In this document: positions 1 through 5,726 of the stretch, in pieces | How positions within the stretch are numbered: position 1 is the first letter of the stretch | Layout: every line of letters begins with the position of its first letter | DNA from: Porticoccaceae bacterium | GTDB taxonomy: Bacteria > Pseudomonadota > Gammaproteobacteria > Pseudomonadales > Porticoccaceae | Direction: 5' to 3' | Assembly: GCA_019090225.1 (NCBI GenBank) | Contig: JAHRWI010000275.1 | Span: 1 to 7,286 of the forward strand | Length of the DNA: 7,286 nucleotides | The notes under the pieces: generated by a model | Told to the model about the DNA's origin: nothing | Databases searched by the model: none | The model's input: only the letters and a program-made list of their open reading frames with translations | Program-made: the position numbers and the translations under genes

Positions 1-283
1 CACGTTTATCGTTGGTCACAGTGAGAATATCACCATCCCTGATTCAGCCCTAGTCGAAAAAGGTGGTTTGCGCGGAGTCTACGTGATCGATGCGGACAAC
101 AAGGTAGCCTTTCGCTGGCTGCGTATTCGCCGAGAATGGCCTGACATAATGGAAGTCGCCGCTGGCCTAAGCGCCGGAGAACGGATCGCCACCATTATCC
201 CGGTCAATATCCGAGAAGGTGATTTAATACAGGCGCAACAAACAGATTCAATCTCCGAGACCAGGCAGGACACTTCCCAGTGA
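1..283 (+). CDS. RND efflux periplasmic adaptor (membrane fusion protein), C-terminal end only
   Basis: This is the 3' end of a gene that starts before the window; about 93 residues are visible, read from base 2 to a TGA at 281-283. The segment carries a pattern typical of the last beta-barrel and membrane-proximal domain of HlyD/AcrA-family adaptors: a PDSALVEKGG stretch, a GVYVID strand, then a GLSAGERI turn near the end, followed by a polar Gln/Thr/Ser-rich tail. Such adaptors are anchored to the inner membrane and bridge an RND pump to an outer-membrane channel. The stop overlaps the GTG start of the downstream RND permease by 4 bp, which is strong context for this role. The N-terminus, lipoyl and hairpin domains lie outside the window, so the subfamily cannot be assigned. 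Confidence 0.88.
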   Translation, partial: TFIVGHSENITIPDSALVEKGGLRGVYVIDADNKVAFRWLRIRREWPDIMEVAAGLSAGERIATIIPVNIREGDLIQAQQTDSISETRQDTSQ

Positions 284-3200
284 GCAACGATCGACTCAAC
301 CCCGCCGGGCTACTGGCTAGTTTTTTTGTTACCTCGCGTATTACCAGCCTGTTTGTACTCGGATGTTTGTTGCTCGGCGTGGTGGGCATTGCCTACACAC
401 CAAGAGAAGAAAACCCGCAAATTGTCGTGCCCGGCGCGGATATCATAATCGGGCTGCCCGGCGCCTCACCCCTGGAAGTCGAGCAGTTGATCATCCAGCC
501 CCTGGAAAACGTGATCAAACAAATTTCAGGTGTTGACCACGTCTTCGCTACTGCTATGAATTCTCTGGGTATTATCAATGTCCAGTTCGAAGTGGGTGCC
601 GACAAGGAGCTATCCCTGGTAAAGCTGTATGACCAGATATTTGGTCACCTCAGTGTCTTACCTCCAGACGCAAGCCTGCCCATGATAAAAAGTGTCGACG
701 TTGATAATGTCCCTATCGTCACAATTACCCTGGCCTCCCACGATTACGATGACTACGCGCTGAAACGCATTGCTGATCGCGTGTTGCTGCGTTTGCGGAG
801 TATTGACACGGTATCGGCCAGCTACGTCAAAGGCGGTCGTGATCGACAAATTAGAATTGAAGTAGACCCCGCGAAAACCAAAGCCTATGGCATCGCCTTT
901 GACCAAATCCGCAACGCCGTTCAGGCCGTCAATATAAACTCGCCTGCGGGCGCAACAGTCAACCGTGGCGAATCCATAAACATTTTTTTCAAGGGCCAGT
1001 TAAGCCACGTCGATGAATTGAAGCGCCTCGTTGTTGGTGTCCATCAGCAACAGCCAATTTATCTTGCCGATATCGCCACTGTTGTCGACGGCCCAGTGCA
1101 AAATCGAGATACTTTGAGCCGCCTCGCCTTTGGACCCGCTGATGCCCGCTTTGACGATACCCAGCACCAGAGTCACAGCGACCCAGAAATGCCCGCTGTG
1201 ACCATTGCTGTTGCCAAGAAGTCAGGCAGCAATGCCGTGCTTATGGCCGACGAGGTCTTGTCGCGTATCGAGTTGATGAAAGAGAGCATTATTCCCAGGG
1301 ATGTTGCAGTGGTCATCACCCGCAACGATGGCAAGAAGGCCAACGACGCGGTCAATCTGTTAATGCTAAATCTTGTCATTGCTGTGATTGCTGTGGTCAT
1401 CGTCACGGTGTTTTTTCTGGGCTGGAAAGAAGCCCTTATCGTCGGCTTCGCGGTGCCTCTAATCCTCGCCCTTACTCTTGGCACAGATTACCTGTTTGGA
1501 CCGACCATCAACCGCGTCACGCTATTCGCACTGATTCTGTCGCTGGGCATGTTGGTCGACGGTGCCATCGTTGTGGTGGAAAATATCCACCGCCACTTTG
1601 TCGAACTCGGCGATGGCGATAAACGCCAGGCGGTAATTGCCGCCACCAATGAAATCGGCAACCCGACCAACCTGGCCACCTTCGCCATCATGCTCGCCTT
1701 TGCCTCACAGTTTGTCCTGACCGGCATGCTCGGGCAGTATTTTTATCCCCTGGCTTTTAATGTACCGGTGACCATGTTGGCGTCGGTGCTTATTGCCTAC
1801 ATTGTGACGCCCTGGGCAGCGTATAAATTACTCGATCCAGCCACCCTCAAAACTGGCCCACAATTGAGTAAGCAACTGCGACTGCAGGAGCGTCTGCAAG
1901 AAAGCCTGCAACAGGCAAAACGCCTGGGTATTAATTTACCGCTGGGCGATGGCAAAGGTTTTACCTTGGCTAATATGCTCCAGTCGATACTCGTGCCGTT
2001 GCTGGATCGGCGGGGGCTACGGCGGGTAGTCTACGGGCTAGTCATCCTTACTATTTTACTGGCCATATTACAGTCAGCCTGGCAATTCATCAGACCCGCA
2101 GGCGTCAACGGTCCGCAATCCTTTTTAGGGGTGCCTGTGGCCATGCTGATGAGGGACAACAAAAACACCTTCAATATTGCCATCACCATGCCCGAAACAA
2201 CGCCCGTCGAAATCACCGACCGAGTGGCACGGGATTTAAGTGTGGTACTGCGCGCCAACGAGCATATTACCGATTACCAGACCTGGATCGGCCAATCGGG
2301 GGTTATCGATTTCAACGGTCTTTTGCGCGGAACCAGGAATAAGCGTGGCTCCCACTACGCAGAAATCCGTGTCAATTTGACCGACAAAAACCAGCGCCGT
2401 AAAAGCTCTATCGACATCGTCTATGACATGCGGCCACAGATAGAGGCCATTGAACAACGCTACCCAGGCAGCCTCATTCAGTTACTCGAAGACCCACCCG
2501 GGCCACCCATGCAAGCCACGGTACTGGCTGAAATACATGGCCAGGATCTTGATGTTATGACAGACGCTGCTGAGCAGGTTAAGGAGCAGTTTGAAAACAC
2601 CTACGACATGGTCGAAGTCTATGACTCAGTGCCCGATAACACCCGCGAATACCGGATCAGTGTGGATCGAGAGAAAGCCGCTCTGGCCGGGGTCAGCGCC
2701 GCCGAAATCGCCACGCTGCTACGCAGGATTCTCGATGGCGAGGAACTAGGCCGGGCGCATCTAGCCGACGAGAAAAATCCGGTGCCCATCACCATGGAGG
2801 TGCCGCGGCGTTTTAACGTTGAACCAGCAGACCTTTCAATGATGTATATCTCTAATCAACGAGGTGATGCTATTCCCCTGTCTGAGTTAACCAGGCTTGA
2901 ACTGGTTGACGCAGATAAACCTGTCTTTCATAAGGATTACGAGCGGGTGATCTTTGTGGCCGGTGAATTGACCCATATTTCCCCTGTTTACGCCGTACTA
3001 GAGCTGGATAAAAAACTCGATGGCCTGGAAATTTCCGGTGGGCACAGGCTTCACACCGGCAACCTGGGTTTGACAGCATCGACACCCAATGCGCTTGACG
3101 GTTACCAGTTGCTTTGGGGCGGGGAATTGCGACTCTTACTCGATGTCGTTGACGGTATGTCCAACTCCTTTGGCCTGACCATCCTGTTTATCTATATTCT

Positions 3201-3654
3201 CCTGACCGCCTATTACCAGTCGTTCAAAATTCCGCTGATTGCCATGTCGGCAATTCCGCTGGGCATCATTGGTATATTCCCCGCCCACTGGATACTTGGT
3301 CAGGCCTTTAGCGCAACGTCTGCCATTGGCATTATTGCCCTGGCCGGCATTGTGGTCAGAAACTCACTGTTGATCATCGATTTTGTCCTCGATTACCGTA
3401 AAGAAGGCATGCCTATTCGTGAAGCTATTCTGCAGGGCACTCTGCTGCGCATACGGCCTATTTTGCTCACCGCTGTATCCACCATGCTGGGTAGCGCGGT
3501 GATGATCAACGATCCGATTTTCGGCGGGCTGGCGATTTCACTAATTTCCGGAACCGTAGTTTCCACCATCCTCACCGTTATCGTTGTGCCCTTACTATTT
3601 TATCAATTTTTGATTAACGAAGAAAAAAATCTCGACAAGGCCAAACTATCATGA
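280..3654 (+). CDS. RND-family efflux transporter permease (AcrB/AcrD/AcrF superfamily)
   Basis: A 1124-residue inner-membrane pump, somewhat longer than AcrB (about 1050). The RND layout is clear. TM1 is near residues 22-40, a large periplasmic domain follows, TM2-TM6 span about 360-510, TM7 is near 583-602, then a second periplasmic domain, and TM8-TM12 span about 960-1113. TM4 carries LVDGAIVVVEN, with Asp427 aligning to AcrB Asp407 but Gly428 in place of the second Asp. TM10 has GIVVRNSLL, with Arg1027 where AcrB has Lys940. Thr1064 in the RIRPILLT motif matches AcrB Thr978. The motifs DPPGPP, HWILG and DPIFGGLAISL recall an environmental AcrB-like branch rather than classic AcrB. The GTG start is supported by AGGA at 267-270, 9 nt upstream, and by the 4-bp overlap with the adaptor gene. 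The substrate is unknown: drugs, other organics and metals are all possible. Confidence 0.95.
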   Translation: MSNDRLNPAGLLASFFVTSRITSLFVLGCLLLGVVGIAYTPREENPQIVVPGADIIIGLPGASPLEVEQLIIQPLENVIKQISGVDHVFATAMNSLGIINVQFEVGADKELSLVKLYDQIFGHLSVLPPDASLPMIKSVDVDNVPIVTITLASHDYDDYALKRIADRVLLRLRSIDTVSASYVKGGRDRQIRIEVDPAKTKAYGIAFDQIRNAVQAVNINSPAGATVNRGESINIFFKGQLSHVDELKRLVVGVHQQQPIYLADIATVVDGPVQNRDTLSRLAFGPADARFDDTQHQSHSDPEMPAVTIAVAKKSGSNAVLMADEVLSRIELMKESIIPRDVAVVITRNDGKKANDAVNLLMLNLVIAVIAVVIVTVFFLGWKEALIVGFAVPLILALTLGTDYLFGPTINRVTLFALILSLGMLVDGAIVVVENIHRHFVELGDGDKRQAVIAATNEIGNPTNLATFAIMLAFASQFVLTGMLGQYFYPLAFNVPVTMLASVLIAYIVTPWAAYKLLDPATLKTGPQLSKQLRLQERLQESLQQAKRLGINLPLGDGKGFTLANMLQSILVPLLDRRGLRRVVYGLVILTILLAILQSAWQFIRPAGVNGPQSFLGVPVAMLMRDNKNTFNIAITMPETTPVEITDRVARDLSVVLRANEHITDYQTWIGQSGVIDFNGLLRGTRNKRGSHYAEIRVNLTDKNQRRKSSIDIVYDMRPQIEAIEQRYPGSLIQLLEDPPGPPMQATVLAEIHGQDLDVMTDAAEQVKEQFENTYDMVEVYDSVPDNTREYRISVDREKAALAGVSAAEIATLLRRILDGEELGRAHLADEKNPVPITMEVPRRFNVEPADLSMMYISNQRGDAIPLSELTRLELVDADKPVFHKDYERVIFVAGELTHISPVYAVLELDKKLDGLEISGGHRLHTGNLGLTASTPNALDGYQLLWGGELRLLLDVVDGMSNSFGLTILFIYILLTAYYQSFKIPLIAMSAIPLGIIGIFPAHWILGQAFSATSAIGIIALAGIVVRNSLLIIDFVLDYRKEGMPIREAILQGTLLRIRPILLTAVSTMLGSAVMINDPIFGGLAISLISGTVVSTILTVIVVPLLFYQFLINEEKNLDKAKLS

Positions 3655-4952
3655 GTTCAGTAACACGCCTTACACTCATCAGCCTGGTAGGAATCTGCGA
3701 TTTATGTGCGACCATTGGCTCGTTAAGCTATGCCGAAAGTCTCGAAGACGCCTGGCAACTGGCCCTATCCGGGAACTTCAAGATAAAAGCCGCCGAGCAA
3801 CAAGAGTTCGCTGCGGACTCTCAGCTCGCCAGTGCTAATGCAGAACGCTTACCCAGTCTTGTTCTGGCCGCCGACTATCTAAAACTCGATGATAAACCCA
3901 CCTTCGAAGCCGATATTGGTAACCCCACCCCTTTTATCGTTTCCTATTTCGATGAGGAATCAGCTTATTACAGCGCCTCAACAACATTGCCCCTATATAC
4001 CGGGGGGCGTATTACTGCAGATATCAACGCCGCCAAAGCCCAGCGCTCCGCCGCGATAGCAAATACCTCACACTCTATCAGCAGCGTTAAAATCGCGGTC
4101 GCCAGGGCATACATTGATATTTTGCGCACTCAAAGCGCTGTGGAACTGGCAGGCAGCCACGTCGAGAGCCTTGCCAGCCACCAAAGCGATGTCGAGAATT
4201 TGCTGGGCCAGGGCCTGGTGGCCCGTAATAATCTTCTGACCGCCAATGTCGCACTGGCAGATGCTCGACAGCAATTACTACAGACCAACCATCAAAGTGA
4301 ATTGGCTAAAGCTAATTACAACCGCCTATTAAACAGGGCGCTGGATACTGAGTTTGCTCTGGAGCCGCTAAACTCTCCGAAGTCAGTCCTGCCAGTCACT
4401 GAGCTAAGCGCTCAGGCTTTGAGCAGGCGGGCCGATATTCAAACCTTAAAGCACCGCTCAGAGGTGCTTGATGAAACGGCCAAAGTAGCCAAAGCTGCCA
4501 GCAAACCACAGTTTGGACTGAGCAGCACCTATCTCCACCATAACAACAGAATTAATACCGATCAGGATGTACTGGCTGCCAATGTCAGCATGGTCTGGAA
4601 TGTTTTTGATGGTGGCGTCAGTCGACACCGGAGCATGCAATTGCAGCGTCAAGCCGCTGCTGTCAAAGCCCAGGAAGATGAACTGTCCGGCTTGGTAGCA
4701 CTGCAGGTTCGGCAAGCCTGGTTAGCCTTCCAGGCAGCCCAACAAGGTATTGAGATTACTCGGGATAGTATCGAACAAGCCGAAGAAAACCTCAGCTCAA
4801 GCGAGAACCGCTTTCAGGCCGGGCTAATTACCAACAGTGAAGTACTCGATGCTGAAAATCTGAGAGTTCAGGCCCACAGCAATCATAGTAATGCCACTTA
4901 CGATGCGGCCCTCGCCGCCCTGCAATTAAAATATGTGGCAGGACTTCTATAA
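3651..4952 (+). CDS. TolC-family outer-membrane efflux protein
   Basis: A 433-residue outer-membrane channel subunit. A signal peptide is visible: a basic Arg6, a hydrophobic stretch, and a likely cleavage after Ser-Tyr-Ala28 before Glu29. The mature protein shows the two tandem OEP repeats of the TolC fold. LEDAWQLAL opens repeat 1, and PLYTGGR (114-120) is its beta-strand turn; WNVFDGG (316-322) is the matching element in repeat 2. Long Ala/Gln-rich helices, including FQAGLITNSEVLDAE (from 388), would form the periplasmic tunnel. The length is within the family range. The ATG overlaps the stop of the RND gene (ATGA), and only a weak AAGG at 3637-3640 precedes it, so translation is probably coupled. 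With the two upstream genes it completes an adaptor-pump-channel tripartite exporter. Co-operonic partners make the role secure; the transported substrate is not evident. Confidence 0.93.
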   Translation: MSSVTRLTLISLVGICDLCATIGSLSYAESLEDAWQLALSGNFKIKAAEQQEFAADSQLASANAERLPSLVLAADYLKLDDKPTFEADIGNPTPFIVSYFDEESAYYSASTTLPLYTGGRITADINAAKAQRSAAIANTSHSISSVKIAVARAYIDILRTQSAVELAGSHVESLASHQSDVENLLGQGLVARNNLLTANVALADARQQLLQTNHQSELAKANYNRLLNRALDTEFALEPLNSPKSVLPVTELSAQALSRRADIQTLKHRSEVLDETAKVAKAASKPQFGLSSTYLHHNNRINTDQDVLAANVSMVWNVFDGGVSRHRSMQLQRQAAAVKAQEDELSGLVALQVRQAWLAFQAAQQGIEITRDSIEQAEENLSSSENRFQAGLITNSEVLDAENLRVQAHSNHSNATYDAALAALQLKYVAGLL

Positions 4953-4987
4953 TCAGCGAACTAATTAGCTCAAGCCTGGCAGGCCGT

Positions 4988-5002
4988 CGGTTAACCCAAC
5001 CG
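4988..5002 (+). other. Small inverted repeat after the efflux operon
   Basis: CGGTT and AACCG form a 5-bp stem around a 5-nt loop, 35 bases after the stop of the TolC-like gene. No T-run follows on the plus strand, so it does not qualify as an intrinsic terminator; it could stabilise the 3' end of the mRNA or be chance. The rest of 4953-5093 shows no gene or clear signal. Confidence 0.2.
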
Positions 5003-5093
5003 CAACTCCGAGACGACTTCTTACATACTTGTCCAAACCCATAGTCGAATTTATTGAGCCGAATTCAAAATCCTGATCTTCACTTACCCCCAA

Positions 5094-5119
5094 AACTAAA
5101 AAAGCCCCTCTCGGGGCTT
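5094..5119 (-). terminator. Intrinsic terminator of the tRNA-Ser transcript
   Basis: On the minus strand AAGCCCC pairs perfectly with GGGGCTT (5113-5119 with 5102-5108) around a GAGA tetraloop of the stable GNRA class, and the stem runs into TTTTTTAGTTTT. It lies about 20 nt after the encoded CCA of the tRNA. On the plus strand the same hairpin is followed only by TTCTGG, so it would at best be a weak stop for the converging efflux operon, which has no better terminator in view. Confidence 0.9.
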
Positions 5120-5138
5120 CTGGTATTAGCAATTTTTT

Positions 5139-5226
5139 TGGCGGTGAGGGAGGGATTCGAACCCTCGATACGTTGCCGTATACTCCCTTAGCAGGGGAGC
5201 GCCTTCAGCCGCTCGGCCACCTCACC
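5139..5226 (-). tRNA. tRNA-Ser(GCT), reading AGC/AGU codons
   Basis: The minus strand folds as a complete class II tRNA. The acceptor stem is GGTGAGG (5220-5226) with CCTCACC (5143-5149), the discriminator G is at 5142, and CCA is encoded at 5139-5141. The anticodon stem is CTCCC/GGGAG with loop CTGCTAA, which places the GCT anticodon at 5190-5192. The long variable arm is ATACG-GCAA-CGTAT, a 5-bp stem. The T arm is GAGGG-TTCGAAT-CCCTC. The gene resembles E. coli serV but has a shorter variable arm. It lies just downstream of csrA, as in many gammaproteobacteria, and has its own promoter and terminator. The usual neighbouring tRNA-Arg of enteric genomes is absent. Confidence 0.98.
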
Positions 5227-5267
5227 GGAGATTAGTTCTGATTTACTGGCTTCCGGGAACTTCTGAT

Positions 5268-5281
5268 GCTGAAAAATCAGC
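5268..5281 (-). other. Hairpin in the tRNA-Ser precursor leader
   Basis: GCTGA and TCAGC form a perfect 5-bp stem with a 4-nt loop about 42 nt upstream of the mature tRNA 5' end. If transcription starts near 5312, the hairpin lies inside the 5' leader removed by RNase P. No U-run follows, so termination is unlikely. It may be incidental. Confidence 0.3.
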
Positions 5282-5318
5282 GGGTGTGAACCCTATCCAC
5301 GGTGTTTTACGAGGCGCG

Positions 5319-5345
5319 ATAATACCACAGCATCGGAAAAAACAA
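5319..5345 (-). promoter_or_regulatory. Probable sigma70 promoter of tRNA-Ser
   Basis: The -10 is TATTAT (5319-5324), preceded by TGG, which gives an extended -10. A TTGTTT -35-like hexamer is at 5340-5345 with a short 15-nt spacer. Just after the -10 comes CGCGCC, a GC-rich discriminator typical of stable-RNA promoters under growth-rate and stringent control. The start would be near 5312, giving a leader of about 86 nt. The -35 element lies in the T-run of the csrA terminator. Confidence 0.55.
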
Positions 5346-5364
5346 AGGGGCTAATGAGCCCCTT
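5337..5364 (-). terminator. Intrinsic terminator of csrA, overlapping its stop codon
   Basis: AAGGGGCT (5357-5364, minus strand) pairs perfectly over 8 bp with AGCCCCTT (5345-5352) around a 4-nt loop CATT, followed by TGTTTTTT. The upstream arm is made of the last csrA codons, and the TAG stop at 5351-5353 spans the loop and the start of the downstream arm. This is a strong canonical terminator and separates csrA from the tRNA-Ser gene. Confidence 0.9.
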
Positions 5365-5539
5365 CACCTTGCTGCTTTTCATTTTGAATACGTTCGTATA
5401 TCTCTTCTCTGTGTACCGATACTTCACGGGGTGCATTCACTCCTATGCGAACCTGATTACCTTTCACACCCAACACCGTCACAGTAACGTCATCACCAAT
5501 AATCAACGTCTCTCCTACACGTCTGGTCAAAATTAACAT
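5351..5539 (-). CDS. csrA: Carbon storage regulator CsrA/RsmA, RNA-binding translational regulator
   Basis: A 62-residue protein nearly identical to E. coli CsrA (61 residues) until the last dozen positions. CsrA homodimers bind GGA motifs in mRNA leaders, often over the Shine-Dalgarno, and change translation or stability of mRNAs for central carbon metabolism, motility, biofilm and secretion. The RNA-contact residues are all present: Leu4, Arg6 and Arg7 in strand 1, and Val42 and Arg44 in the VSVHREE motif. The core GVKGNQVRIGVNAP is intact. The tail after EEIYERIQ is variable in the family and here ends Gly-Ala-His. The start is fixed by the conserved MLILTRR and a strong AGGAG 6 nt upstream. 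It follows lysC and precedes tRNA-Ser, the usual gammaproteobacterial context. Its transcription terminator overlaps its last codons. Confidence 0.99.
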   Translation of the reverse strand: MLILTRRVGETLIIGDDVTVTVLGVKGNQVRIGVNAPREVSVHREEIYERIQNEKQQGEGAH

Positions 5540-5541
5540 CG

Positions 5542-5550
5542 TCCTCTCCT
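5542..5550 (-). promoter_or_regulatory. csrA ribosome binding site with two GGA motifs
   Basis: AGGAGAGGA precedes the csrA ATG; the AGGAG core is 6 nt from the start. Two overlapping copies of the CsrA-recognised GGA triplet sit in this site, so CsrA could compete with ribosomes on its own mRNA, as described for E. coli csrA. Binding here is inferred, not shown. Confidence 0.7.
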
Positions 5551-5556
5551 AGATGT

Positions 5557-5613
5557 TTACAATGCCGAAAATACGGCCATTCCATGTGATATTTTTATTA
5601 TTTTGTAAGCCAT
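5557..5613 (-). CDS. Possible 18-codon leader ORF upstream of csrA
   Basis: An open frame starts at an ATG (5611-5613) and ends at TAA (5557-5559), 17 nt before the csrA ATG. It would encode MAYKIIKISHGMAVFSAL. An AGGA lies 10 nt upstream of its ATG, an acceptable ribosome-binding distance. Three of its codons are rare-type ATA, and the last third spans an imperfect inverted repeat (AATGCCG with CGGCCATT, 5561-5581). It could be a translated leader peptide that affects access to the csrA Shine-Dalgarno. An ORF of this length also arises easily by chance in a leader, and I recognise no homologue. Confidence 0.2.
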   Translation of the reverse strand: MAYKIIKISHGMAVFSAL

Positions 5614-5643
5614 AACCTACAAATCCTGTATCGAAGTACGAAT

Positions 5644-5674
5644 GATATACCAAGCATTCCAAAATACAATCCAA
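5644..5674 (-). promoter_or_regulatory. Candidate csrA promoter
   Basis: TATATC (5644-5649) is preceded by TGG, giving an extended -10. A TTGGAT hexamer lies at 5669-5674, but the spacer is 19 nt, longer than ideal. A very A+T-rich stretch at 5680-5700 lies just upstream and could act as an UP-like element. The start would fall near 5637, giving a leader of about 98 nt that contains all the GGA motifs. No convincing terminator follows lysC, so csrA may also be read from the lysC transcript. Confidence 0.35.
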
Positions 5675-5726
5675 ACACTTATATTAAAATAATATAATAA
5701 TCTGTAATCGTCTTTTCGACCTTTAA

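Noticed and set aside
1173..1484. A 103-codon minus-strand ORF inside the RND permease gene
   Set aside because: It is antisense to transmembrane and periplasmic coding sequence; the Thr/Ala/Arg-rich translation is typical of a shadow frame.
5102..5364. The two GGGGCT/AGCCCC stems as a repeat pair or mobile-element ends
   Set aside because: Each is fully explained as a separate intrinsic terminator followed by its own T-run; the shared bases are a usual GC-rich terminator stem.
5354..5536. A 60-codon plus-strand ORF opposite csrA
   Set aside because: It lies wholly antisense to csrA, which is certain, and its translation resembles no known protein.
5705..5726. lysC terminator
   Set aside because: Only a 3-bp GTC/GAC stem around GAAAA follows the stop, with no T-run, so it is too weak to call.
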